Source of the DNA: a virus
IMG/VR virus record: IMGVR_UViG_3300022540_000312
Span: 1 to 31,180 of that record
Direction: 5' to 3' (one strand)
Length of the DNA stretch: 31,180 nt
Positions 23,554-29,200 of this stretch are shown here, one piece after another (the first letter of the stretch is position 1; each line of letters starts with the position of its first letter). The notes beneath the pieces were generated by a model, which saw nothing but the letters and a program-made list of their open reading frames with translations, had not been told where the DNA came from and searched no databases. The translations under genes and the position numbers were made by a program.

Positions 23554-23612
23554 GTGTTATACAGAATGTGGAATATTGAATATTTCACCATCTGTCTAAT
23601 ACACCGTTATAC
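23554..23612 (+). repeat. attC-like element J
   Basis: Left arm GTGT (23554-23557) ... CAGA (23562-23565) pairs with TCTG (23591-23594) ... ACAC (23601-23604), with unpaired bases, and ends in CGTTATAC; GTTATAC (23606-23612) is close to GTTRRRY. The TTA is the stop of the 71-aa gene. No TAACAA box is at the left. The 16-base string ATATTCCACATTCTGT, in reverse complement here, recurs at about 12,822. Weakest of the array's palindromes. Confidence 0.45.
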
Positions 23613-23822
23613 AGCCTTGGCGTATCTGCGTTGTTCTGCTCTTAAAATAACTAATTGCAATATCTCCAAATCAATCGGATCGTTAACCTGTAGATGCAGA
23701 TAAATACCTGGTGCCTGTATGTTTACAACTGGTCCCGGAGCAGGCGGCCCCATAACAAGTCGCTCAACAACGGACGCTTCGCGTCCTGCGGACTTTTCAT
23801 GTTTAGTTGTAACATCACTCAT
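23607..23822 (-). CDS. Cassette ORF: small hypothetical protein
   Basis: 71 aa. VERLVMGPPAPGPVVNIQAPG then IYLHLQVNDPIDLEILQLVI, ending RAEQRRYAKAV. SD GAGG precedes ATG. It shares one cassette with the 62-aa gene, separated by a 45-nt spacer that ends in an attC remnant (TTAGCTAAATCGTTA). No family recognised. Confidence 0.55.
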   Translation of the reverse strand: MSDVTTKHEKSAGREASVVERLVMGPPAPGPVVNIQAPGIYLHLQVNDPIDLEILQLVILRAEQRRYAKAV

Positions 23823-23849
23823 TGTGGTATCCTCGTAGTTCAGTTATTG

Positions 23850-23873
23850 CGCCGGTTAGCTAAATCGTTATAT
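23850..23873 (+). repeat. attC right-end remnant F
   Basis: GGTTAGCTAAATCGTTATAT matches the right end of element B (TTAACTAAATCGTTA) and element E (GGTTAGCTATGTCGTTATAT). The left arm of a palindrome is missing. The TTA at 23868-23870 is the stop of the 62-aa gene. Confidence 0.5.
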
Positions 23874-24056
23874 TCCATCAATATTCAAAGCCCGTTTAAC
23901 GCGTTTCCATATTATAGACTCTAAGCGAAAAAGGTCATTGTCAATTGTCATCGGCTTAATAGGGCTGTCATCGCCGTTTAGTTCAATGCGTAATTCCATA
24001 ATAGTTTCACTAATAGCGTTGTAAACTTCCTGTCTTTTCTTCTCGCTCATATTCAT
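23868..24056 (-). CDS. Cassette ORF: small hypothetical protein
   Basis: 62 aa (or 60 from the second ATG at 24050). MSEKKRQEVYNAISETIMEL then DLFRLESIIWKRVKRALNIDG; helical, charged. It lies between element H and remnant F. Function unknown. Confidence 0.5.
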   Translation of the reverse strand: MNMSEKKRQEVYNAISETIMELRIELNGDDSPIKPMTIDNDLFRLESIIWKRVKRALNIDGI

Positions 24057-24085
24057 AATAAATACCTGTATATAATAAATAAATT

Positions 24086-24158
24086 AAGCGCGACTGTTCT
24101 AGCCGCCGTTGTTTTCCTGCATTGCCTGGTGAGCAGCGCCTTATTCAAGGCGTTATAT
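24086..24158 (+). repeat. attC-like element H
   Basis: AAG-C-GCG-A-CTG (24086-24096) pairs with CAGCGCCTT (24134-24142): 9 bp with two unpaired bases, C24089 and A24093, in the left arm. The right end is GGCGTTATAT with core GTTATAT (24152-24158). A second hairpin CGCCTT/AAGGCG (24137-24152) overlaps. The left TAAC box is degenerate (TATAATAA). The TTA is the stop of the 59-aa gene. Confidence 0.6.
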
Positions 24159-24332
24159 TAAAAAACCAATATCTATCATTATCTTTTCAACTACCAAATA
24201 CCACGAGTAAAAGGGTAGGCATATACTCAGCGCCGTCAGCCAAAAGCCTTTTGCTAAAACAACGCCCATAATCCAGGTTATTACCGCTAAGGAAAACCCG
24301 ATATTTCTTAAAATCAAATTTAATTCACTCAT
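24153..24332 (-). CDS. Cassette ORF: 59-aa membrane protein
   Basis: MSELNLILRNIGFSLAVITW starts the product; about two hydrophobic segments follow (IGFSLAVITWIMGVVLA and LTALSICLPFYSWYLVV). SD GGAGCGG lies 5 nt upstream of the ATG. It is the sole gene of its cassette between elements G and H. It could be a small membrane regulator or exclusion factor. Confidence 0.6.
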   Translation of the reverse strand: MSELNLILRNIGFSLAVITWIMGVVLAKGFWLTALSICLPFYSWYLVVEKIMIDIGFLI

Positions 24333-24352
24333 GTTACCGCTCCAATTAATTA

Positions 24353-24410
24353 ATATAACAATGCAATAAACCGGACGTAAAATACACGCCGGTTATTTAT
24401 AACGTTAGCC
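24353..24410 (+). repeat. attC-like element G
   Basis: Left box ATATAACAA (24353-24361). AATAA-A-CCGG (24365-24374) pairs with CCGGTTATT (24389-24397): 9 bp with one unpaired A in the left arm. Right box AACGTTAGCC, core GTTAGCC (24404-24410). At 58 bp it is close to the smallest known attC sizes. The TTA is the stop of the 143-aa gene. Confidence 0.7.
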
Positions 24411-24836
24411 ACCTAAAGTTGGGCATACACTTAAATCTATAAGTTTGTAATACCCATCAATTTGTATATTGCAGCCCAGTCTTCCGTGGGGCTTCTTTTC
24501 AACTGTACCGATAAGCTTCCCGTTAATACCATCGGCTATATGCACCATTAAATCCACCGCATCAACACAGGTAGTAACCCACGGTACTGCAATCAAATCA
24601 AGGTCGCGCTCTTTAGATCCATGCTCTCCGATAGCGTAACCAACTTCTCCGGCCAGGTGCCTTATACGATCAACTGGTGGCAGCTTCGGATCTTTCCAGC
24701 CTTCGTATGGTATAAAAGTTTCAGTTCCACACTTCCAGCATTTTTCACCTTCTCTGCGCGAATGACACTGGTTGCAATATCGATGGCTAACAAAACGCTC
24801 AACCGGACTCGTTTCTACGCATTTCGTTTCTCTCAT
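24405..24836 (-). CDS. Cassette ORF: zinc-ribbon phage protein
   Basis: 143 aa from ATG 24836; the GTG 15 nt earlier is an alternative. N-terminal zinc ribbon: CNQCHSRREGEKCWKC. Then PPVDRIRHLAGEVGYAIG, LDLIAVPWV, and a conserved end KKPHGRLGCNIQIDGYYKLI with DLSVCP. The 'VDRIR.LA.EVGYAIG...DLDLIAVPWV' motif is a recognised phage hypothetical family. It shares a cassette with the HTH gene upstream. Role unknown. Confidence 0.65.
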   Translation of the reverse strand: MRETKCVETSPVERFVSHRYCNQCHSRREGEKCWKCGTETFIPYEGWKDPKLPPVDRIRHLAGEVGYAIGEHGSKERDLDLIAVPWVTTCVDAVDLMVHIADGINGKLIGTVEKKPHGRLGCNIQIDGYYKLIDLSVCPTLGG

Positions 24837-24852
24837 TGCTCCGTTCCTCACA

Positions 24853-24872
24853 GGTTAGCTATGTCGTTATAT
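24853..24872 (+). repeat. attC right-end remnant E
   Basis: GGTTAGCTATGTCGTTATAT, nearly the same as remnant F, with no left arm. The TTA (24867-24869) is the stop of the HTH gene. It suggests fusion of two cassettes after loss of most of a site. Confidence 0.5.
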
Positions 24873-25154
24873 TTCTAAAAGATCATCAGCACTTAACTGT
24901 AATTCAAGGCACAATGGTCTTAGAGTTTTAATTGTCATTGACTGTTTGCCTCCTTCGATATTTGCAAGCGATGTTCTGCTTATACCTACAGCTTCTGCGA
25001 GTTCAGCCTGTGTTAATCCATAATCTTTTCGTGCATTTTGGATTTTTAGGCCGGCGGCTCTTTTGGGATACCCGTCAGCTTCATCCTCAAGCCTTGCAAG
25101 CTGCAACTTTGTATCTGCAATCTTCTTTTTTAATTTATCTGCTTTAGTGCTCAC
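24867..25154 (-). CDS. Cassette ORF: XRE-type HTH regulator with N-terminal coiled coil, GTG start
   Basis: 95 aa. Residues 5-30 form a Lys/Leu coiled coil (KLKKKIADTKLQLARLEDEA). The HTH follows: IQNARKDYGLTQAELAEAVGISRTSLANIEGG is split as LTQAELAEAVG and SRTSLANIEGGKQS, a textbook XRE helix pair. The C-terminus LRPLCLELQLSADDLLEI is typical. SD AGGTG precedes GTG. It may be a cassette-borne repressor or an antitoxin whose partner is elsewhere. Confidence 0.75.
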   Translation of the reverse strand: MSTKADKLKKKIADTKLQLARLEDEADGYPKRAAGLKIQNARKDYGLTQAELAEAVGISRTSLANIEGGKQSMTIKTLRPLCLELQLSADDLLEI

Positions 25155-25172
25155 TATTCACCTATAATAAAA

Positions 25173-25260
25173 ATATAACAATAAAATTAACGCAGACCGC
25201 CCATACGCTGTTTGGTTTCTAATAGACCAGTGGGCGGCTGGTTATTAACAGTCGTTATAC
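25173..25260 (+). repeat. attC-like element D
   Basis: Left box ATATAACAA (25173-25181). CAG-A-CCGCCCA (25193-25203) pairs with TGGGCGGCTG (25231-25240): 10 bp with unpaired A25196 in the left arm; an inner TGGT/ACCA (25213-25216/25226-25229) continues the stem. Right box GTCGTTATAC, core GTTATAC (25254-25260). The TTA is the stop of the ASCH gene. Confidence 0.72.
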
Positions 25261-25584
25261 GTTTCTAATCTCTAAAATTTTACCCAATGCGATAACAAAG
25301 TATTGTTTATTATTGTCAAGCGGCTCGTTATTTTCTGGTTCACAGCTCCCACCCCTAAGAATACCCATACCAACGAACTTGCATCTTAAAAAAGGTCTGT
25401 CATTGCCATAGCCATTTGTAAAATGCACCTCATCAAAATTCTTGTGACCGCCTCTTTTCCCTGCTTCGCTTTTTCCTAGCAATCGGCTGATCCAGTGTTT
25501 TTTATATTCCCTGTATTCAAAGCATTTATCACCAGATGCAATAAGGTCAAACCATTCTTTTTTTAGCGTTAGTTTTAAGTCCAC
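25255..25584 (-). CDS. Cassette ORF: ASCH/PUA-like domain protein, GTG start
   Basis: 109 aa. MDLKLTLKKEWFDLIASGDK, then FEYREYKKHWISRLLGK and NFDEVHFTNGYGNDRPFLRC, matching the ASCH pattern of WFDxIxSGxKxxEYR...W..RL followed by the F..GYG..RP strand. GTG is preceded by AAGGGGG. Distinct from the ASCH protein at 12,998-13,336. ASCH domains are linked to RNA or modified nucleoside binding; the role here is unknown. Confidence 0.72.
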   Translation of the reverse strand: MDLKLTLKKEWFDLIASGDKCFEYREYKKHWISRLLGKSEAGKRGGHKNFDEVHFTNGYGNDRPFLRCKFVGMGILRGGSCEPENNEPLDNNKQYFVIALGKILEIRNV

Positions 25585-25603
25585 GCTTCCCCCTTAAGGT
25601 CAC

Positions 25604-25665
25604 GCATAACAATTCGTTTGTTCGGAACTCCGCTTCGCTACGTCCGCACAACTCTGACGTTAGGC
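25604..25665 (+). repeat. attC-like element C (best match to classical attC)
   Basis: Left box GCATAACAATTCGTT, the same as the start of classical aadA-type attC sites (TAACAATTCGTT). GTT-T-GT-T-CGGA (25616-25626) pairs with TCCG-C-ACAAC (25643-25652 region), with one unpaired T and one mismatch. Right box GACGTTAGGC with a perfect core GTTAGGC (25659-25665). 62 bp. The TTA is the stop of the 82-aa gene. Confidence 0.75.
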
Positions 25666-25908
25666 GTTCAGTATATTGTCTGGTGTTATTGATTTAATGC
25701 TTTGTTTTCCTGTGTGTAGCCGCACTCGTACATAACCATAGCGCCCGCCGTCATATCCTATTACTGTGCAACCAGACGGGTATCTCTGCCCACTCATAAT
25801 AAACACATTAATATTTTTTCCTTTTGGATATAACTGCTCAAGCTCGACAATTACCTCATTTTCTGCTTTTACTAAAGCTTGTAATTTTTTATTTAATTTT
25901 GAGTTCAT
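25660..25908 (-). CDS. Cassette ORF: small hypothetical protein
   Basis: 82 aa. A helical N-terminus (LNKKLQALVKAENEVIVELEQ) and a beta-rich basic end (PSGCTVIGYDGGRYGYVRVRL). SD GGAG is 7 nt before ATG. Sole gene between elements B and C. No family recognised. Confidence 0.55.
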   Translation of the reverse strand: MNSKLNKKLQALVKAENEVIVELEQLYPKGKNINVFIMSGQRYPSGCTVIGYDGGRYGYVRVRLHTGKQSIKSITPDNILNA

Positions 25909-25921
25909 ATCAATGCTCCGC

Positions 25922-26006
25922 GCCTAACAAGCCGTTCAATTTGACGGTCAACCCGCCGTGTTTTTCAAAAAGTTCTGTGTGCCGCAAATTAACTAAATCG
26001 TTAATT
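25922..26006 (+). repeat. attC-like element B
   Basis: Left box is a perfect RYYYAAC, GCCTAACAA (25922-25930). GTT-C-AATTTG-A-CGG (25934-25947) pairs with CCGCAAATTAAC (25982-25993): 12 bp with two unpaired bases, C25937 and A25944, in the left arm, 7 nt apart. These correspond to unpaired G and T on the bottom strand, as in known attC hairpins. Right box ATCGTTAATT, core GTTAATT (26000-26006). The TTA is the stop of the 49-aa gene. Confidence 0.78.
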
Positions 26007-26150
26007 TTTCAAATAATTAACCATAAATTCAGCAAAAAGCTCACTATAAATAAGCACAAAACCAAATATCACAAAGCCGAAATATGCGACGAAAAACATT
26101 GCTATTAATCGCATTAATGGTTCGATTGTTCTTATGTATTGTTTAATCAT
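26001..26150 (-). CDS. Cassette ORF: 49-aa membrane protein
   Basis: MIKQYIRTIEPLMRLIAMFF begins the product; one to two hydrophobic segments follow (MRLIAMFFVAYFGFVIFGFVL). ATGA overlaps the upstream stop. AGGA is upstream. Its stop is in element B. Function unknown. Confidence 0.55.
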   Translation of the reverse strand: MIKQYIRTIEPLMRLIAMFFVAYFGFVIFGFVLIYSELFAEFMVNYLKN

Positions 26151-26323
26151 TTTCTATTTTTCCTATGATAGTTTCGCACAGCAAAGACCGTCCTAACGTG
26201 CTGTTCAGCCTTTATGCGCATATCGTCCGGTACTTCCAACAACCTGGCTGCGCGGGCTTCTTTTGATTTGCCTTGCAGGACGTATGCGTTTGCTTGGCCC
26301 TGTGTTTTAAAGTTCATTTTCAT
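26147..26323 (-). CDS. 58-aa hypothetical protein, first gene of the leftward cassette transcript
   Basis: MKMNFKTQGQANAYVLQGKS, then KEARAARLLEVPDDMRIKAE and a basic end (RNYHRKNRK). ATG 26323 or 26317. Coupled to the 49-aa gene by ATGA. It lies directly after the second divergent control region, so it is probably the first gene transcribed leftward. No family recognised. Confidence 0.55.
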   Translation of the reverse strand: MKMNFKTQGQANAYVLQGKSKEARAARLLEVPDDMRIKAEQHVRTVFAVRNYHRKNRK

Positions 26324-26339
26324 ATCGTCTTTTAAATTT

Positions 26340-26392
26340 TTGTTGATTGTAATACTATTTACGTATAATATGCAAACACTATTTACTTATAA
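26340..26392. promoter_or_regulatory. Divergent control region with two direct repeats
   Basis: Rightward: -35 TTGTTG (26340-26345), 18-nt spacer, -10 TATAAT (26364-26369). Leftward: -35 TTGCAT (26375-26370), 18-nt spacer, -10 TACAAT (26351-26346). Two 15-bp direct repeats ACTATTTAC(G/T)TATAA lie at 26354-26368 and 26378-26392, with a 24-bp period, inside both promoters. Likely operators for the RHH protein encoded just to the right. Confidence 0.5.
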
Positions 26393-26411
26393 AACATAAG
26401 GGCGCAAAAAA

Positions 26412-26576
26412 ATGGCGAACGAGTCAAAGACAGAAACAGTTGGAATACGACTAACAGCAGAAACCAGGGATTATCTTTTGTCTGAGGCACAAGCTGATGA
26501 AAGGTCGTTGTCGTTTGTGGCTGGAAAAATACTCACAAATTATGTGAACGAAAAGAAAGCTGAATTAAATAAATAA
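26412..26576 (+). CDS. Ribbon-helix-helix protein
   Basis: 54 aa. ETVGIRLTAETRDYLLSEAQ then ADERSLSFVAGKILTNYVNEK is a strand, helix, turn, helix as in CopG/Arc repressors. AAGGG precedes ATG. It overlaps the replication gene by TAATG, so it is co-translated with it. Likely autorepressor acting on the direct repeats 20-60 nt upstream. Confidence 0.65.
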   Translation: MANESKTETVGIRLTAETRDYLLSEAQADERSLSFVAGKILTNYVNEKKAELNK

Positions 26577-27268
26577 TGTCTGATTATTCCTGGATATCAT
26601 TGCATCGCAGGTTGCGATCATCGGGCATCTATAAAGATTCACAGGCCGTGCATTTATGGGTTCATTTATTGTTATCGGCGAACCACAAAGATAAAAAGGT
26701 ACTCGTTGGAAACGGCTTTGTTGAGATAAAAACAGGACAGCTATTAACGGGAAGAAAGGCGCTGTCAAAAGCGACAGGGATAAATGAAAGCAAAATATTC
26801 AGGCTACTAAAACTGTTTGAAAGTGATCGTCAAATCGAACAACAAAAAACGACAAAATATACAGTAATATCAATAGTTAAATATAGTCAGTACCAGAGAA
26901 GCGAACAACAAACGAACAACAAACGAACAACAAACGAACAACAACTGAACACAAACAATAATAACAATAATATAAATAAAGACAATAAAGATCAAAAGAC
27001 TGCGCGATTCGCGCCACCAACGATCACAGAATTACAGAATTACATCACAGAAAAAAATATATTTAGTATCGACGCTGAAATATTTTTTAATCACTACGAA
27101 CAAAACGGCTGGAAGGTTGGCAAAAATAAAATGAAGTCATGGAAACTTGCTATCAGTGGATGGCATAAACGAAACACAAAACAAAATAACGGTGGAAATA
27201 ATGCAAATAGAAAACTCTCAGCAGTTGAGCAAGTTGAGCAAGCAACCAGATCAAGAAATAACTTCTGA
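26576..27268 (+). CDS. Replication initiator, lambda O / DnaD-like
   Basis: 230 aa. Residues 1-105 form a winged-helix region (SWISLHRRLRSSGIYKDSQA, GQLLTGRKALSKATGINESK, then YTVISIVKYSQYQ) as in phage replisome organisers. Residues about 108-142 are a low-complexity Gln/Asn/Thr linker encoded by tandem 11-bp repeats. The C-terminal domain (TELQNYITEKNIFSIDAEIF, ...HYEQNGWKVGKNKMKSWK...AISGWHKRN) is the DnaD/O-type end that contacts the helicase loader. Overlaps the P-like gene. The repeats inside the gene are probably the origin. Confidence 0.75.
   Translation: MSDYSWISLHRRLRSSGIYKDSQAVHLWVHLLLSANHKDKKVLVGNGFVEIKTGQLLTGRKALSKATGINESKIFRLLKLFESDRQIEQQKTTKYTVISIVKYSQYQRSEQQTNNKRTTNEQQLNTNNNNNNINKDNKDQKTARFAPPTITELQNYITEKNIFSIDAEIFFNHYEQNGWKVGKNKMKSWKLAISGWHKRNTKQNNGGNNANRKLSAVEQVEQATRSRNNF
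26902..26945 (+). repeat. Tandem 11-bp iterons inside the initiator gene (probable replication origin)
   Basis: Three exact copies of CGAACAACAAA (26902-26912, 26913-26923, 26924-26934) are followed by a fourth with one change (26935-26945) and a degraded fifth starting TGAAC. An AT-rich tract follows (about 26,951-26,999). Eleven is not a multiple of three, so the protein reads the unit in changing frames; selection on DNA is likely. The layout of iterons followed by an AT-rich tract inside an O-like gene is that of lambda ori. Confidence 0.68.
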
Positions 27269-27713
27269 TGATATTGATGAAGTTTATCGAAGAATGTCCA
27301 GGCTATATGGGCATAGCTTCGTTAGTAGTTTCGGAACCTCGGATGATGGTACATGGTTGATGGCGCTCTCAGGATTGAAGAAAAGCGACTTATCTCGCGG
27401 ACTGACGATGTTATTAAATTGCTCAACAGACTGGCCGCCTTCAGTACCGAGATTTAGACGTATGTGCCTTGGAATAACAGATAAACATATCGAGGCAAGG
27501 GCGATAGAGCTCGCAAGTGGTAGTGATAACTATAATTTCTATAAATTACCTGAGAAAGATATTTATTTTCGGGTAAAAGAAAAAAGAGATCAAGCATCTG
27601 AAGAACTAACTACTGAATTCTTAAAATTAGCCAGCAATGGCCTGCTTAGAAGTGAATTAGAAAAGCGTCCAAAACTAACTTATAACGAACCATATTACGG
27701 GAACGTATTATGA
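27201..27713 (+). CDS. Replication protein P-like (helicase loader)
   Basis: 170 aa from ATG 27201 (MQIENSQQ), chosen because GGTGGA precedes it; upstream TTG codons are weaker. It overlaps the initiator gene by 68 nt. Motifs: VYRRMSRLYGHSFVSSFG, DGTWLMALSGLKKSDLSRGL and CSTDWPPSVPRFRRMCLG, typical of P-type loaders that deliver the host replicative helicase to the origin-bound initiator. Confidence 0.7.
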   Translation: MQIENSQQLSKLSKQPDQEITSDDIDEVYRRMSRLYGHSFVSSFGTSDDGTWLMALSGLKKSDLSRGLTMLLNCSTDWPPSVPRFRRMCLGITDKHIEARAIELASGSDNYNFYKLPEKDIYFRVKEKRDQASEELTTEFLKLASNGLLRSELEKRPKLTYNEPYYGNVL

Positions 27714-28117
27714 GCGATGACCGCCCCGCAAAAATTGAAGATGTAGATCGGATTGCAAGCATTATCGAAAATAGAAAAGCTAGTAATAGCAGCGAGCCTC
27801 ATGGCATACCAGCTCAAACCATGCAGGGCGCTCATTGGTGGATAAAGTTTTTAGAACCGCGACAGCAATACGAGGTTGATAGATTTTTAAAAAAGGCGTG
27901 GCAGCTGCCATATCAAAACAGAATAGCCGATTGTTTGATTATTTATTATAAGTTATCAGGACGCGAACAAAGCGAATTACTTGCTATGCGTGAACGCGAA
28001 ATATACTGGCGTGGTGACAGTCTTGAGTTTATGCGAATACGTCAAAAAGTTGATATGAATAAACTTGATAAGGCGAATATGAAGCAATTGCTTAAAAAAA
28101 TAATTAAAAGAGCTTAA
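27710..28117 (+). CDS. Hypothetical protein after the P-like gene
   Basis: 135 aa, ATGA overlap with the P-like gene. QTMQGAHWWIKFLEPRQQYE, FLKKAWQLPYQNRIADCLII and a basic C-terminus (MKQLLKKIIKRA) suggest a helical nucleic-acid-binding protein. Its place after P resembles that of lambda nin-type or antitermination genes, but no family is recognised. Confidence 0.5.
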   Translation: MSDDRPAKIEDVDRIASIIENRKASNSSEPHGIPAQTMQGAHWWIKFLEPRQQYEVDRFLKKAWQLPYQNRIADCLIIYYKLSGREQSELLAMREREIYWRGDSLEFMRIRQKVDMNKLDKANMKQLLKKIIKRA

Positions 28118-28119
28118 TT

Positions 28120-28287
28120 GTGACAAAAATCAAGCTAAAAAACCAAAGCGGTGAGTTGCTCGAAACCATGAAAATCAAATCCACCCCGACTAGATTTATT
28201 TTAATCCGAGGCCGGTTATTTGAATGGGACACAGTGCAGCCAGACGAATACGAATACACTGAACGACCATACCTTGAAATAAATTGA
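28120..28287 (+). CDS. 55-aa hypothetical protein, GTG start
   Basis: TKIKLKNQSGELLETMKIKS then RFILIRGRLFEWDTVQPDEY, with an acidic/aromatic C-terminus. GTG is 2 nt after the preceding stop; AAAAGAG lies upstream. A small beta-rich product in the post-replication gene group. Function unknown. Confidence 0.45.
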   Translation: MTKIKLKNQSGELLETMKIKSTPTRFILIRGRLFEWDTVQPDEYEYTERPYLEIN

Positions 28288-28296
28288 GGACTAAAA

Positions 28297-28602
28297 ATGA
28301 ACACAAAACCAACAGAGCCAAGAATAACTATACAAGCAAAAGATAATGACGGTACAGTCAAAAACCTGACCTGTTTATCGTGGAGCAAGATCACTGGATC
28401 ACCAACAGACACAATTCGATATCTTTACAGACGAAATAAATCTGGCAAAATAAATATCTCTAACAGGCAAGTTATCGGGCTTGATGAATTACCAAAACCA
28501 GCATTTAATAAAAACGCGGCTATAACCAAAAAACAAAAAGCAATCACACGGAATCAATTAATGTCTGCATTTTTAAGAAAGCGATTAGTGCCGGGCAATT
28601 AA
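28297..28602 (+). CDS. Hypothetical protein, possible DNA-binding
   Basis: 101 aa, SD GAGG. LSWSKITGSPTDTIRYLYRR then NISNRQVIGLD could be a helix-turn-helix, and the C-terminus is very basic (NAAITKKQKAITRNQLMSAF, RKRLVPGN). Ends one base before the next GTG. Assignment is weak. Confidence 0.5.
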   Translation: MNTKPTEPRITIQAKDNDGTVKNLTCLSWSKITGSPTDTIRYLYRRNKSGKINISNRQVIGLDELPKPAFNKNAAITKKQKAITRNQLMSAFLRKRLVPGN

Positions 28603-28603
28603 T

Positions 28604-28810
28604 GTGACCGCGACCTGTTTACTGGATAATGGCGAATTTTATATCTACAATGCCGCTTCAAGAATTGACAGTAGACCATACGATCAGGCTATTTTTAAAT
28701 ACATTGGCGACGGCATTATTGGCTCGGTAAACATCAAGGGACAGACGGTTTATTACAAAGGAAAAACGCGGCTGAGTTTTTATGTTTTGAAAAAGCGAGG
28801 GCGATTGTGA
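28604..28810 (+). CDS. Small hypothetical protein, GTG start
   Basis: 68 aa. LLDNGEFYIYNAASRIDSRP then YYKGKTRLSFYVLKKRGRL; beta-rich with a basic end. The GTG is one base after the previous stop. No family recognised. Confidence 0.45.
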   Translation: MTATCLLDNGEFYIYNAASRIDSRPYDQAIFKYIGDGIIGSVNIKGQTVYYKGKTRLSFYVLKKRGRL

Positions 28811-28837
28811 TATTATCCAGAAAAACAGGCGCACACG

Positions 28838-29200
28838 ATGACAAAAACCCTCCCCTCAATTATTGGCGAACTTGAATTAAATATTATCGATGGTGTTGCC
28901 TTGCCGCTACATTTTGATATTACAGACAACGAAACCGGCGACGTTATACCGCTGACCGGATATACAGCAAAATTTCAAATCAGGCCGTCAACATCGGATC
29001 AAAACGCCGCGCTCGTTGATTTGGCATCACCCACAGATATAGTTATCGATGAATTACTCGGAACCGTTGATCTGATAATCCTTGGTCAATCGTTTGGTGA
29101 TGATTCGCTGGTATGGGGGCTGCAATTAATCGATGCGTCAGCGATACCGGATATTGTTCTTGGCGGTATTCTTAATAGCAAAAAAGAGGCTATTCAATAA
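28838..29200 (+). CDS. Virion-associated beta-sandwich protein
   Basis: 120 aa. PLHFDITDNETGDVIPLTGY then TAKFQIRPSTSDQNAALVDL, with later strands LLGTVDLIILG and VWGLQLIDA. The pattern matches small Ig/BppU-like proteins encoded with tail or neck genes. Its stop overlaps the next start by one base (TAATG). It marks the return to structural genes. Confidence 0.5.
   Translation: MTKTLPSIIGELELNIIDGVALPLHFDITDNETGDVIPLTGYTAKFQIRPSTSDQNAALVDLASPTDIVIDELLGTVDLIILGQSFGDDSLVWGLQLIDASAIPDIVLGGILNSKKEAIQ

Noticed and set aside
24621-25147. Plus-strand ORFs (85 and 71 aa) that would give cassettes the usual orientation
   Set aside because: The minus strand here encodes a clear XRE HTH and a zinc-ribbon protein with conserved motifs; the plus ORFs are low-quality shadows.
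25824-26108. Plus-strand ORF of 94 aa across the array
   Set aside because: It runs antisense to two ORFs with ribosome sites and straight through attC-like element B, lacks a ribosome site and resembles no family.
26902-26945. Short tandem repeats that could suggest a CRISPR array
   Set aside because: The units are 11 bp with no spacers and lie inside the initiator coding frame; they fit replication iterons.
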